Shown: positions 16,814 to 26,631, counted from the first letter of the stretch. The stretch is 56,796 bases of DNA from Polaromonas sp. YR568 (GCA_945878995.1 CAMCUN010000019.1:1-56796); one strand, 5' to 3'. The notes: generated by a model from the letters alone, not told the origin. Made by a program: numbers and translations.

Positions 16814-18087
16814 GTGCAACAGGACCCCAACAGCTCATCTTGAAGCCCTGGCTTGTGTTGGCCTGCCTGGCGCTGGGCATGGCCATTGGTGTGGTGCAGC
16901 CGGGCTTGGGCGCCAAGTTGGGCCTGGTGGGTGAGACTTTTGTCGGCCTGCTCCAGATGGTGGTGCTGCCCTTCATGGTGTCGGCCGTTATTTTCAGCTT
17001 GCAGAGGCTTTTTCATGAAGGTGGCAGCAAGCGTGTGTTGGGTCGATTGGTGCTGGTGTTTGCTGCGTTTTCAGTGCTCGCTGCAGCCATAGGCGTGCTG
17101 ACTTTGAGCGTGATTCAGCCTGGGGCTCATTTGTCTGAAGCAGAATTGGTCAGCTTGGGGCGCATCATTGGCAGCGAGTTGTCCAACACCGATGCCGCGA
17201 TGAACTTGCACGGAGACAACGCGGCCCAGCAGTCGGCCCAAACGGTGCAAGCCGTGGCTCTTAGCCTGATCCCCTCCAATATTTTTGCAGCCTTGGCGCA
17301 GGGAGACACTTTAAAGGCGCTGGTTTTTTCCCTGCTTTTCGGCATCGCCTTGGGCCACGTACCCAACCGAATTGCCCTTGGCTTGACACAGACCCTGGAC
17401 ACCGTCTACCAAACCTGCCAAACCATGATGCGCTGGCTGAGTTACCCCTTGCCCGTGGTGCTGGTGTGTATGAGTGCCTCGCAAATTGCAAAATCAGGGG
17501 TGGAGCCCTTTCAAGCCATGGTCAACTTCGTGGTGGCTGTGGCTGCAGCAAGCGCCTTGTGCATGACCCTCGCCGTACTGGTGATTTGGCAACGCAGTGA
17601 CAGCAGTCTGAGGCAGACCCTGCATGCGCTTCGCGAACCCTTCGCCTTGGCCATTGCCACGCGCAGCGGCATGGCCTGCATGCCAGCCATGATGAACACC
17701 TTGGCCGAGCGCCTGCGCTTTTCGAAAACGCGGGTGGAGCTGTTGGTGCCTCTGAGCGTGTCTTTGTTGCAGGTTGGCCCCATCTTGTTTTTCGCCTGTG
17801 CCACTTTGTTCATAGCGCAACTTTACGGACGCCCGCTTGCCGGTCTCGAGTGGGGCCTGTTGCTGTTGGGCTCGATATTGGCGGGTTTGGCCTCGACCGG
17901 CATGAGCGGCTTGCTCACTTTGTCCATGATCAGCGTGGCTTGCAGTTACCTGGAGCTGCCATTTGAGGCCGCGTTCATTTTGTTTATCGCCGTCGATCCT
18001 TTGTGCGACATGTTGCGCGCCTTGGTGCTGGTGATTGGAAACACAGCTGCAGTGGCTGTGATTTGCCCCCGGCCGTTGAAAATTTGA
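16810..18087 (+). CDS. Divergent SDF-family (DAACS) membrane protein, first of two
   Basis: The 425-residue protein has about eight hydrophobic segments and the SDF-family start (LGMAIGVVQPGLG, VGLLQMVVLPFMVSAVIFSL, LVFAAFSVLAAAIGVLTLSV) and the GxxTLSMISVACSYLELPFEAAFILF region. In true glutamate/dicarboxylate symporters hairpin 1 is serine-rich and TM7 carries NMDGT. Here the matching places read ATRSGMACMP (from about 282) and SLLQVGP (about 318-324). Known symport chemistry is therefore doubtful. It is coupled by ATGA overlaps to the binding protein before it and the second SDF protein after it, inside the T6SS operon. Confidence 0.85.
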   Translation: MSATGPQQLILKPWLVLACLALGMAIGVVQPGLGAKLGLVGETFVGLLQMVVLPFMVSAVIFSLQRLFHEGGSKRVLGRLVLVFAAFSVLAAAIGVLTLSVIQPGAHLSEAELVSLGRIIGSELSNTDAAMNLHGDNAAQQSAQTVQAVALSLIPSNIFAALAQGDTLKALVFSLLFGIALGHVPNRIALGLTQTLDTVYQTCQTMMRWLSYPLPVVLVCMSASQIAKSGVEPFQAMVNFVVAVAAASALCMTLAVLVIWQRSDSSLRQTLHALREPFALAIATRSGMACMPAMMNTLAERLRFSKTRVELLVPLSVSLLQVGPILFFACATLFIAQLYGRPLAGLEWGLLLLGSILAGLASTGMSGLLTLSMISVACSYLELPFEAAFILFIAVDPLCDMLRALVLVIGNTAAVAVICPRPLKI

Positions 18088-19637
18088 TGACCAGCATGCA
18101 ACTCAAGTTAGCTCATGCGACCCATCCTTTGCTGCTGCTTTTGTGCGCGGTCGCCGGGGTACTTATTGGCCAAGCACCTGCGACATGGCCCCAGCCTGCT
18201 GTGGTCGTGGGCGAGATCATCACCGCCTTGTTCAATTTGGTGTGTTTGCCGCTGCTGGTGGTGTCTACCCTGACCGGGCTTCGCCATGTCATGGGTCTGC
18301 CGATGCCAGGACGCCGCCTGTTGATAGTGGCCTTGGCCGGTGTGGGTTTGCTGCTGATAGGCGCTTTGGCAGGCACATTGGTGGCGGCTTGGAGCCAAAT
18401 CGGCTGGCAGCTCGATGCCAGCAGCCAGCTGGCGCTGGGCCAAGTCGTCATGCAGGGCGGCGCCCACGAGGCCATGCAGCTGCACCCGGCAACAGCGCCA
18501 GCAAACACAGGCAACAACGCCGACACCTCCAACGGCTTGCTGCCTAACAACGCGTTTTTTGCGCTTGCCAGTGGTGAGTTGGCGGCGGTGATGTTCTGCA
18601 CCGTCTTTTTTGGTCTGGCTTTCACGGCCCAGAGCTCAGCGCAGAGCGTGTCAGCCCAGGCTTTGCTGGAGGCGGTATCGAGAACACTGGAAAAACTCAT
18701 CGGCATCCTTAACTTGGCAGTGCCCGTGCTGGTGCTTGCTTGTGCGGCACAGCTGACTCGTCAGTGGGATGATGCCTTCATGCGGGCCATGGGTGATTTT
18801 TTGGCGGGCTTTTGGGCTGTCACGTTAGTGCTGTGCGCAGCGTCGGTGGTGGTGCTGGCCAAGCTGGGGGCCTTACCGCTGCGCCAAGTGTGGCAAGCCT
18901 TGCACATGCCTGCCCTGCTGAGCCTGGTCTCGGTCAGCCCATTGGCGGCAGTGCCGTCCAGCGTGGAGGGAATGAGCAATCGGCTGGGTTTTTCGCGAGG
19001 CATTGTCGAGATGTTGATGCCGGCCAGCATGGTGTTTTTACGCACTGGCGCTGCCTTGCAATTGGCCATGCTCACGGTGTTTGTGTCGCATTTGTATGGC
19101 CAGCACATCACACCCCTGCAAATGATGACCCTTGTGCCAGTGGCGGTGGTGGCTGCGCTGGCGTCGAGCGGCAACAGCGGCTTGGCCAATTTGAGCTTTA
19201 CCGCTTGGGTGGTGGCACAACTGAAGCTGCCTTTCGAGGCGGCTTTGCCTCTTTTTGCGGCCATCCAATTGTTCAGCGAGGGTCCGGCCCGGCTGCTTTC
19301 CCTGCTGAGCAGTTGTGTGCTGACGGCTTTTGTCTGCGGTGGTTTGCCTATGGAAAAGCAAAATCTGACACGCCCTGCCGCTTTCAAGCCGCCTCTGAGT
19401 CTCGGCCTGAGCCGTTCATCGGCCAGTGTGTTGGCCAGCTGCGTGTTGTTGGCTGGCTTGCTGAGCCTGGTGCTGGGTGTGGCGCTGGGACTGCGCAAAG
19501 CCAGCCCAGCGGAGTTCAAAGCCCCACCCGCAGGGCAAGTCGGTCAAATCTATCAAGTTCCAGCACCGCAGCCAACTTTGGCATCGGTCTGCCTTTTTCC
19601 CTCTTCTTCGCCGGCCACGTCGGCAGGCATGGCGTGA
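18087..19637 (+). CDS. Divergent SDF-family (DAACS) membrane protein, second of two
   Basis: The 516-residue protein is a second SDF-type membrane protein (IGQAPATWPQPAVVVGEIITALFN-like first helices, LVCLPLLVVSTLTGL). Hairpin 1 reads SVSPLAAVPSS (from about 282) and the NMDGT position reads PASMVFLRTG (about 312-321), so the sodium/substrate signature is absent here too. It differs strongly from the first copy, so it is not a recent duplicate. The C-terminus has an extra hydrophobic helix and a Pro-rich tail (GQIYQVPAPQPT). The ATG overlaps the preceding stop and the TGA overlaps the tssJ start. I chose the ATG at 18087 for that coupling. Confidence 0.82.
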   Translation: MTSMQLKLAHATHPLLLLLCAVAGVLIGQAPATWPQPAVVVGEIITALFNLVCLPLLVVSTLTGLRHVMGLPMPGRRLLIVALAGVGLLLIGALAGTLVAAWSQIGWQLDASSQLALGQVVMQGGAHEAMQLHPATAPANTGNNADTSNGLLPNNAFFALASGELAAVMFCTVFFGLAFTAQSSAQSVSAQALLEAVSRTLEKLIGILNLAVPVLVLACAAQLTRQWDDAFMRAMGDFLAGFWAVTLVLCAASVVVLAKLGALPLRQVWQALHMPALLSLVSVSPLAAVPSSVEGMSNRLGFSRGIVEMLMPASMVFLRTGAALQLAMLTVFVSHLYGQHITPLQMMTLVPVAVVAALASSGNSGLANLSFTAWVVAQLKLPFEAALPLFAAIQLFSEGPARLLSLLSSCVLTAFVCGGLPMEKQNLTRPAAFKPPLSLGLSRSSASVLASCVLLAGLLSLVLGVALGLRKASPAEFKAPPAGQVGQIYQVPAPQPTLASVCLFPSSSPATSAGMA

Positions 19638-20191
19638 TGACCTCTTTTTTACCTCTTTTGTTCAAGTCCCTCCTGCGGCGTGGCTTGCCCTGCCTGGTCG
19701 CTGCTTGGGCGCTGGTGGCTGTCAGTGGCTGCGCGATGGTGGGTGGGGTGGCCAAGGTGGTGGCATCGTCTACGGCCAATTTGTTCAGCGGCACGCCTAG
19801 CCCGTCGTTTCTGGACTGGAAGGCCATCACTTTGGTGGCTGCACCCTCTGTGAATCAGAACAGCCCGCTGGCAGTAGACCTGGTGTTTGTGCGCGATCCG
19901 GCCACGCTTGAAAAATTACTCACCTTGCCCGCAGCCAAATGGTTTGCCAGCAAAGACGAACTCCTGAAAACTTACCCCAACACCATGACCATCAAAAGCT
20001 GGGAATTGGTGCCGCAGCAGGTGCTGCAGCTGAGCGAAGAAGCCTTGGGCTCGCCCCGTGTGGCTGGCATGGTTTTGTTTGCCGACTACCTGAGCCCCGG
20101 CGACCACCGGGCTTCATTGCCGCTGGCTCGAGACGCCTTTCTGGTCGAGCTGGGTGTGCGCAGTTTCAGCGTGCAAACCCGGCCCCGCTGA
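19637..20191 (+). CDS. tssJ: T6SS outer-membrane lipoprotein TssJ
   Basis: TssJ anchors the TssJLM membrane complex to the outer membrane and binds the periplasmic end of TssM. The 184-residue protein has a signal peptide with lipobox VSGC (Cys about residue 32). The mature part matches the TssJ beta-sandwich: ITLVAAPSVNQNSPLAVDLVFVRD, then LEKLLTLPAAKWF, and a C-terminal LELGVRSFSVQ-like strand. The ATG overlaps the TGA of the SDF gene (ATGA), so the transporter-like genes are translationally tied to the secretion machine. tssK follows after 25 bp. Confidence 0.92.
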   Translation: MTSFLPLLFKSLLRRGLPCLVAAWALVAVSGCAMVGGVAKVVASSTANLFSGTPSPSFLDWKAITLVAAPSVNQNSPLAVDLVFVRDPATLEKLLTLPAAKWFASKDELLKTYPNTMTIKSWELVPQQVLQLSEEALGSPRVAGMVLFADYLSPGDHRASLPLARDAFLVELGVRSFSVQTRPR

Positions 20192-20216
20192 CCCACTTAA
20201 AAATTCCATTATTCCC

Positions 20217-21557
20217 ATGACCTATTTTTTCCCGCCTGTTCCAGAACGCATTCAATGGCACGAAGGCATGCTGCTGGCGCCGCAACACTTTCAGCAAACC
20301 CAGGCTCGCACCGATGCCCTGGCCGGTTGGCACGCGTTGGCCGCTGCACCCCTGGCATGGGGGATTCGTCATTTAGAAATTGACACCGGCTTGTTGGCCA
20401 ATGGCTTGCTGCGCGTGATTGCCCTTGACGCCGTGCTGGCCGACGGCACGGCCGTCTGGCACGACGCCAGCTGCGCAGAGCACGGCGTGTTGGAGCTGGA
20501 CTTGGCCGATCATGCCGAAGCCTTGGAGCTGGCCCCCAAAGACATCTGGCTGACGCTGCCACGCGCCCGCGTGATGCACAACCCTGGCGCGCCCTCGCGC
20601 TTTACCTCGGTGGCCATGCCACCGGTTCAAGACGAAGTCTCGCAAGCGCTAGATGCCGACTTGCCTCGCCTGCGGCCCACCTTGGGTTTGACCGCGGGTG
20701 TTCAGCCCCCGTCGCTGTGGCAACACCTGCGATTGGGCAGTGTGCAAAAAGACAACAAGCAAATTCGACTGTCTGCCGATTTACCACCGCTGATGTTGCT
20801 GGCTCGCACCCATCCTTTGTGGGTGCGCAGCTGGCAACTGGCCACTGAATTGCGCAGCAAGGCCGCCTTTGTGGCGCGCCAAATGCAAGTGCCTTCCTCA
20901 CGCACAGAAGACCGGCTGACCACCTTGGAGCAAAAAGACCGCCTGCACAGTTTGTTGCAAGGCCTGGCCCCCTTAGAAGCCGTGCTGCAAACGCAGCCTT
21001 TGCATCCATACGCTCTGTATTTGGTGTTGTGCAGCTTGCTGGGGCCTTTGGCCTTGCTGCGGCCTGGCGCCTTGTCGCTGCTGCCGCCAGCCTATGAGCA
21101 AGCCCGGCCAGGCGCGGCTTTTGGCCCGCTGCTGGACACGCTTGAGGAAGCGGTGGCCGACATCAGCCAAGACCATTTGCTGCATTTGTTTGAATTAGAA
21201 GGCGGCAATTTCACGCTGAAGCTGCTGCCTGAATGGGCCACGCCGCGCATGGTGTTGGGCCTTCGCGGCAAGCCTGACAAAGACTTGGTGGCATGGATGG
21301 AAGGCGCTGTGATTGGCGCTCAGTCGGCCTGGACTTCACTGCGCGAGCGGCGCGTTCTGGGCGCGGCGCGCCAGCGCATAGAAACGGCGCCCGAGCTGGG
21401 CCTGCGCGCCAGCAGCGGCTACACCTTGTTTGCGATTGAAACCCCTGAGGTCTTGATGCAAGACGGCCAGCAGCTGGTGGTGAGCAACAACAACGAGTCC
21501 AATGAGCTCTTGCGGCCACAAGAGATTGTGCTGTTCGTCAAAGGCCAAGCTGCCTAA
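20217..21557 (+). CDS. tssK: T6SS baseplate-membrane linker TssK
   Basis: TssK connects the baseplate to the TssLM membrane complex and is related to phage receptor-binding proteins. The 446-residue product begins MTYFFPPVPERIQWHEGMLL and continues APQHFQQ, the family hallmark. PHPLWVRSW-like and LHPYALYLVLCSLLG segments lie mid-chain, and the C-terminal trimer domain has GYTLFAIETPEVL. The ATG at 20217 is preferred over upstream in-frame starts because it gives the canonical N-terminus. Confidence 0.96.
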   Translation: MTYFFPPVPERIQWHEGMLLAPQHFQQTQARTDALAGWHALAAAPLAWGIRHLEIDTGLLANGLLRVIALDAVLADGTAVWHDASCAEHGVLELDLADHAEALELAPKDIWLTLPRARVMHNPGAPSRFTSVAMPPVQDEVSQALDADLPRLRPTLGLTAGVQPPSLWQHLRLGSVQKDNKQIRLSADLPPLMLLARTHPLWVRSWQLATELRSKAAFVARQMQVPSSRTEDRLTTLEQKDRLHSLLQGLAPLEAVLQTQPLHPYALYLVLCSLLGPLALLRPGALSLLPPAYEQARPGAAFGPLLDTLEEAVADISQDHLLHLFELEGGNFTLKLLPEWATPRMVLGLRGKPDKDLVAWMEGAVIGAQSAWTSLRERRVLGAARQRIETAPELGLRASSGYTLFAIETPEVLMQDGQQLVVSNNNESNELLRPQEIVLFVKGQAA

Positions 21558-21593
21558 TGCGCCCGTGCGCCAACTACCCTTCTGAGTACACGC

Positions 21594-22355
21594 ATGTCTA
21601 CCCCTGCCCTTGAAACCATCAGTGACGACGCCCTGGTTCGCCAGTTCCGCCACTTTTACGAAGAACTCGAACGCATTTGGCAAACTGCGCCCCCCTGCAG
21701 CAACACCGCTGAAGCAACGGTGATGGCGCGGCAAGTCAGCCGCCAGCTGGAGAACCTGATTGAGCTGCAGTCCCTGGAATACCGCCAAGCGGGCAGCCGT
21801 TTTGCCCAGCAAGCCGCCCAAGACGCGCGTTACCTCAAAGCTGCGTTGGCCGATGAGGTTTTGTTGCGCCAAAATTGGCCGGGTCGCGACATATGGGGTC
21901 AGCATTTGCTGGAAGCCTCGATGTTTCGCTCCAGTGTGGCCGGCGAAAAAGTATTTGACGACATCAAGCAGCTGCTGCGTGCCCGCGAGCCGGCCCAGCG
22001 CACGTTGGCCCAGTTGTATTTGTTCACGCTGGCCTTGGGCTTTCAAGGCCAGTACCGTGGACAAAGCGCCAAAGAGCTCTTGGGCGATTTGCGGCGCGAA
22101 CTGTTTCAGTTTGTCTTTCAACGCCAAGCCGATTTGGCAGGCCGTGACCGCGTTCTTTCTCCCCAGCCTTATGCCAACACACTGTCACACATTGCGCCGC
22201 GCCGCATGGTGCCGCTGAGCCGCTGGAAGCTGATCTTTTTAGGCAGTGTGATTGGCCTCTTGGCCATCTCAGAGGTGCTGTGGCTTTGGCCTACTTGGCC
22301 ATTGCGTCAACTGCTCAATGGCAGCAGCAGTCTGTTGCAAGAGACCAAACCATGA
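21594..22355 (+). CDS. tssL: T6SS inner-membrane protein TssL (DotU-like)
   Basis: TssL is a tail-anchored inner-membrane protein whose cytoplasmic hook-shaped domain contacts TssK. The 253-residue product has the DotU pattern: ARYLKAALADEVLL, WGQHLLEASMFRSSVAGEKVFDDI, LAQLYLFTLALGFQGQYRG. A single membrane helix (LIFLGSVIGLLAISEVLWLW) lies at about 213-232. The short C-terminal tail has no OmpA/peptidoglycan-binding domain, so this is a minimal TssL and wall anchoring would need another protein. tssM follows after 37 bp. Confidence 0.95.
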   Translation: MSTPALETISDDALVRQFRHFYEELERIWQTAPPCSNTAEATVMARQVSRQLENLIELQSLEYRQAGSRFAQQAAQDARYLKAALADEVLLRQNWPGRDIWGQHLLEASMFRSSVAGEKVFDDIKQLLRAREPAQRTLAQLYLFTLALGFQGQYRGQSAKELLGDLRRELFQFVFQRQADLAGRDRVLSPQPYANTLSHIAPRRMVPLSRWKLIFLGSVIGLLAISEVLWLWPTWPLRQLLNGSSSLLQETKP

Positions 22356-22392
22356 GTTCGATGTGCATTGACCGCACCTTGTTGGATACCCT

Positions 22393-25300
22393 ATGTTTTT
22401 AAAATCTGATCTTGTGATTTGGAGCTTGGTGGCACTGGTGGTGCTGGTGCTGATCGTGCTCGGTTTTATTGTTTGGGTGGCCAGTCGCCCCGAAAAAGAA
22501 AACCGGGGCCAAACCCGCCGCATGGTGAAGATGCGCAACGACAGCTTGCGCGCTTCGTTTCGACAAGCCGTTGAGTTGATTGAAGCCAATATTGCCAGTC
22601 GCGCCCAGCGCTTGACGCTGCCTTGGGTGTTGGTGCTCAACGAAGGCAATGAGCCCGAGCCGCTCCCCCTGGGGCACTCTGGCATTGCACAAGCCCTTAG
22701 TGCGGACTCGACTGCCACAGCCAGTGCCCAAGGTATTTCCTGGAACTTTTTTGACAAGGGCATCGTCATCAACATGTGGGGTGCCTACCTGGGCACGCCT
22801 GACGCCGAAGACGACAACGAACGGCCCTGGGAAGAGTTCTTGAGCCTGTGCCGAGACTACAGACCCGAGCGTCCCTTTGACTCCATGGTGGTCACCGTGC
22901 CGGTGGATCTGCTCATGAGCAGCGATCCAAACGCAAGGCTGGAACTGAGCCGCTTGGCCAAGCTGGCCAACCGGCGTTTGTGGAAAGCACAAAACCGGTT
23001 TGCCATGCGGTTTTCGATTTACGTCATGGTTTCAGGTTGCGAGCGCTTGCCTGGTTTCGCGCCGTTTGCCCGGGCCTTGCCCGAGGCCATGCGCAAAAGC
23101 ATGCTGGGCTGGTCTTCGCCCTTTGAAATCACTGCCACTTACCAAGAAAACTGGATCGACCAAGCGGTGGACCACACGGTGAAAACCTTGTCGGACACTT
23201 CGGCTGAGCTGTATGTGCTCAACCTTGAAGGCGACAGTTCACCCTATTTCTTGTTGCCCGGCCAAATTGACAACTTGCGCCCCCAGCTTCAGCTCTATGT
23301 CAACGAGCTGATGCGCCCCAGCACCTACCACGAGCCGTTTTTGATGCGTGGCATTTACTTCACCGGCGACGCTGGCGAAGCGGCCGAGCGTGCGCTCAGC
23401 ATGCAAGCTGCAGGCACTGCCCCGGCCCAACTGGAAAGCGCCGCCGATGCACCAGATGCCTCCTTAGAGGCTCCCGCCCCCACACCTGCTGAGCAAGCAA
23501 GTTCCCTTGGGCGGGCGTTGGTGCCCACTGTCGACCCTTTGGAACAGGTGAGGCCGGGTGCCGACAAGGATGGCTGGCGCCTGGAGCCCGAGCCCGTGTT
23601 TTTGCGCGACTTGTTTGAGCAAAAAATATTTGCTGAATATGGTTTGGCTCGGCCCTCTGGCAGCCAGCTCACCAGCCAACCCCTGCTGGGGCGCGGTGGC
23701 CAATGGGCTGTTTGGACCCTGATTGGTGGCTGGAGCCTGGGCCTGGTGATAGGTTCGGTGATTTTGCACAAGCAAAGCAATGCGGTGTACGACTTGCTGT
23801 CCAAGTGGAAGTTGGACAATGCGCAGAGCACATTGGCTTTGAGAAATGGCGAAAAAATCTCTGCTGAAGCACAAAATCGGCGTGCCATTTCGCTCTTGGG
23901 CGTGATGGAAAAAATGGACGGCAATCGACTGTGGTCGGTCTTCATGCCTGGCTCTTGGCCCATCTTTGACAGCTTCCCAGCGGACACACGAACCTACTTG
24001 GACCAAGCCTTTGGCGATATTGCAGCGGCCACCTTGCAACGGGCCCTTGAAAACAAAATCAGCCAGCTCACTGGTGTGCCGCAAGACGACAGCACAGGCG
24101 ATTTGATTCAGGGCGCCAGTTGTACGGCTTTGAATGCGATCATTGACGAAAACGCCAAAAGCCAGCAACTGGGCTTTCAAGAGTTGCCTGAATTTGCCGC
24201 CTTTCTGGCTTATGTGAACCAAGTCGAGCAAATCGACCAGGCCTTAGGTGCCTTGCAGCGCCTGCAAACGCCCGGTTTGCCCCCCGATCCACGCGACTTG
24301 CAACTCTTGGTCAAGCTGGTGTTTGGCTCGGAGCTGAATGGGATGTCACAGCGCAGCTCAGAGTTGTTTAGAAGCAAAGCTGCCAGTGCAGACAAAGTCC
24401 AGCTTGCCCCGGCGCAAGAGGCCCTGCGCTGCAGCTTGCGCCAACGCACTTTCCGCTTACAAGAAGCTGCGTTTGACAACAACCCCCTGCTGGCCAGCCA
24501 GCGGTATCTCAACGACATCGTCAACAGCCTGAGTGAAACGGTGGGCAGCAGTGGTGATGCCAAGGCCCAACTTGAATCGCTGACGAGCTTGCTGGCCGAA
24601 ATCAAGGCGCACGAGTCCTTGCTTGCCTCAGCGGCCAGCAGCGCTGCCTGGATACGGCGCCCCACTTTTTCTCCAGGCGCCAGCTGGGACAACGTGTTGG
24701 TGCGCATCAGTGCACAGCCCCTTTTGGGAACTGAGTTGGCCAAGCTCACCAAGGAAAATTTTGAAGCCAGCTTCAAGGGCTTTGGCATTGAGCTGAGCGA
24801 GCAACTGACGGACAACCCCAGTACCGAGGTGGTTTGGGACGACAAAGAAATGCGCTACACCCTGGGCAGTGCGCTGGCCAGCATGCGCATGGGCCTGAGC
24901 GTCTTGTTGGCCGAGCCTTACATGGCCACGGCCAACAACCTGCCTGCGCCAGAGCTGAGCAGCCACCCTGCCGCCAACCAAGTCCTTCACTGGGAATTGC
25001 AAAACTTAGACTATGCCTTGGCGGCACAAGAGCAGCGCAAAAAATTCAAAAGCGACATCCTGCCGCGTTTTCCAGTGAACAGCCAGCGTGCTATCGAGCA
25101 AATTGTCAAAGCACGGTTGAGCAACCAAGTGATGACGCATGTCTACGCGGCCCTGGTGCCCAGCGCCAAGTTGTCCAGCGCCAACTTGGACCCCACGTCC
25201 ATGGACGCTGAACGGTCTCGCCTGACCCGCGTGCAACTTCTGTTGGCAGATTTAGGAGCCAGGCGCGAAGAAGATGCGCTGCGCGCCTTGCTCAACCGCG

Positions 25301-26631
25301 ATGCGCGGCGCAAACTACAAGCTTTGGACGACGCATTGACTCGGTCTGAGTTGTATGCCGCCAGGGGCCGCAGCTTTGCCTTTTGGCAAGGCGAAAAAGG
25401 CCCTGTGCTGGGCGCCTTTGTGTTGCCAGACGCCACTGGCCTGCAGCCGTACTTGGCCCAGCAAGTCGCGCGCGTCGAGCAGCTCAGCAAAGAAGCCGAT
25501 TCGGTGCTCAGCCTGCTTGGCAACAACGGCACCGCCAACAGCAGCCAGGCCCAGCTTTGGCAAGCCATATCTCGCGACTTGGAGCGTTTTAAGCTGAAAA
25601 ATCCCAACAGCAGCTTGTTGGCCCTGGAGACCTTTTTAACGGCCATGGCCGGCGATGTGGATGGACAAAACTGCCAAGACCGATTGCAAGGCAAAGTGCC
25701 AAGTGGTCGGCCCGCCGACTTTTTTGCCGAACGACACGCCCAGCTCGCTATCTCGCTGAGCCAGCGCTGCAGCGAGCTGCGCTCGAAAGAGCAGCAAGCG
25801 TTGTGGTCTGTTTTTGCCAGCGAATTCAACCAAACGCTGGCAGGACGTCCGCCTTTTGCCTCGCTCGGGTGGACCGCCGAAGCGCCCGCCGTTGAGCTCG
25901 ACGAAATCGCCCCCATGCTGCGCAGCTATGAACGCGCTCGACCGGCCATGCAAGCCCTGTTGCAAAACGAAAAAGGCACGGCCGCTTCTGTGGCGGTCCA
26001 ACGCTTTGTGGAGCAGTTGGACCGCAGTCGGAGTTTCTTGGCGCCTTTGGTGCCGACTGAAGACAACGCCCCGGTGGGTTATGACGTTGCTGTTGAATTT
26101 CGCGCCAATCAAAACGCTGAAATTCAGGGCAGCAAAGTGATTGACTGGAGCCTTGAAATTGGCCGGCAACGCTTGGGCCTTCGCGATGTGCCCAAGCCCC
26201 TGCGTTGGGAGCCCGGCCAGCCCATCACACTGACGCTGCGCCTGGCCAAAGATGGGCAAGTCAGCCCGCTGGCCGATGCCCGGCAACCCGCCCTCAGCGT
26301 GGACGGTAAAACCGTGACCCTGCGTTTTGCAGACTCCTGGGCGCTGTTCAATCTGATTGGCCGCCAACGCGAAGCTGAGGCTCGCAGCGATGGCCGCAGC
26401 CAGCTGCTGCGCGTGGAATTTCCGCTGCAATTTGACAGCGAAGCTCAGGCTGGCAACGCTGCCACCGCCAAAGGCGCTGCACCTGTGCCTGCGGCCATCA
26501 AGCCCGCAGAGCTGGGCGAGAGCCGCGCCAAGGTCTATGTGCGCTTGACACTCAGCCCCCCAGGCAAGCGCACACCCCTGACTTGGCCCGGCCCGCTGCC
26601 CACTCGGGCGCCTGAACCCTTTAAACCCTGA
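22393..26631 (+). CDS. tssM: T6SS inner-membrane scaffold TssM (IcmF family) without Walker motifs
   Basis: TssM spans the inner membrane and reaches through the periplasm to TssJ. The 1412-residue protein is longer than the usual 1100-1300. It has membrane helices at about 8-31 and 439-458 and the FLMRGIYFTGDAGE block at about 316. A long periplasmic part ends in an IcmF C-terminal beta domain (LTWPGPLPTRAPEPF). The cytoplasmic NTPase site is degenerate. Where other TssM read LVxGPPGSGKT, this one has WVLVLNEGNEPEPLPLGHSG. The DTAGR Walker B place reads VINMWGAYL. ATP hydrolysis is therefore unlikely. Confidence 0.94.
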   Translation: MFLKSDLVIWSLVALVVLVLIVLGFIVWVASRPEKENRGQTRRMVKMRNDSLRASFRQAVELIEANIASRAQRLTLPWVLVLNEGNEPEPLPLGHSGIAQALSADSTATASAQGISWNFFDKGIVINMWGAYLGTPDAEDDNERPWEEFLSLCRDYRPERPFDSMVVTVPVDLLMSSDPNARLELSRLAKLANRRLWKAQNRFAMRFSIYVMVSGCERLPGFAPFARALPEAMRKSMLGWSSPFEITATYQENWIDQAVDHTVKTLSDTSAELYVLNLEGDSSPYFLLPGQIDNLRPQLQLYVNELMRPSTYHEPFLMRGIYFTGDAGEAAERALSMQAAGTAPAQLESAADAPDASLEAPAPTPAEQASSLGRALVPTVDPLEQVRPGADKDGWRLEPEPVFLRDLFEQKIFAEYGLARPSGSQLTSQPLLGRGGQWAVWTLIGGWSLGLVIGSVILHKQSNAVYDLLSKWKLDNAQSTLALRNGEKISAEAQNRRAISLLGVMEKMDGNRLWSVFMPGSWPIFDSFPADTRTYLDQAFGDIAAATLQRALENKISQLTGVPQDDSTGDLIQGASCTALNAIIDENAKSQQLGFQELPEFAAFLAYVNQVEQIDQALGALQRLQTPGLPPDPRDLQLLVKLVFGSELNGMSQRSSELFRSKAASADKVQLAPAQEALRCSLRQRTFRLQEAAFDNNPLLASQRYLNDIVNSLSETVGSSGDAKAQLESLTSLLAEIKAHESLLASAASSAAWIRRPTFSPGASWDNVLVRISAQPLLGTELAKLTKENFEASFKGFGIELSEQLTDNPSTEVVWDDKEMRYTLGSALASMRMGLSVLLAEPYMATANNLPAPELSSHPAANQVLHWELQNLDYALAAQEQRKKFKSDILPRFPVNSQRAIEQIVKARLSNQVMTHVYAALVPSAKLSSANLDPTSMDAERSRLTRVQLLLADLGARREEDALRALLNRDARRKLQALDDALTRSELYAARGRSFAFWQGEKGPVLGAFVLPDATGLQPYLAQQVARVEQLSKEADSVLSLLGNNGTANSSQAQLWQAISRDLERFKLKNPNSSLLALETFLTAMAGDVDGQNCQDRLQGKVPSGRPADFFAERHAQLAISLSQRCSELRSKEQQALWSVFASEFNQTLAGRPPFASLGWTAEAPAVELDEIAPMLRSYERARPAMQALLQNEKGTAASVAVQRFVEQLDRSRSFLAPLVPTEDNAPVGYDVAVEFRANQNAEIQGSKVIDWSLEIGRQRLGLRDVPKPLRWEPGQPITLTLRLAKDGQVSPLADARQPALSVDGKTVTLRFADSWALFNLIGRQREAEARSDGRSQLLRVEFPLQFDSEAQAGNAATAKGAAPVPAAIKPAELGESRAKVYVRLTLSPPGKRTPLTWPGPLPTRAPEPFKP

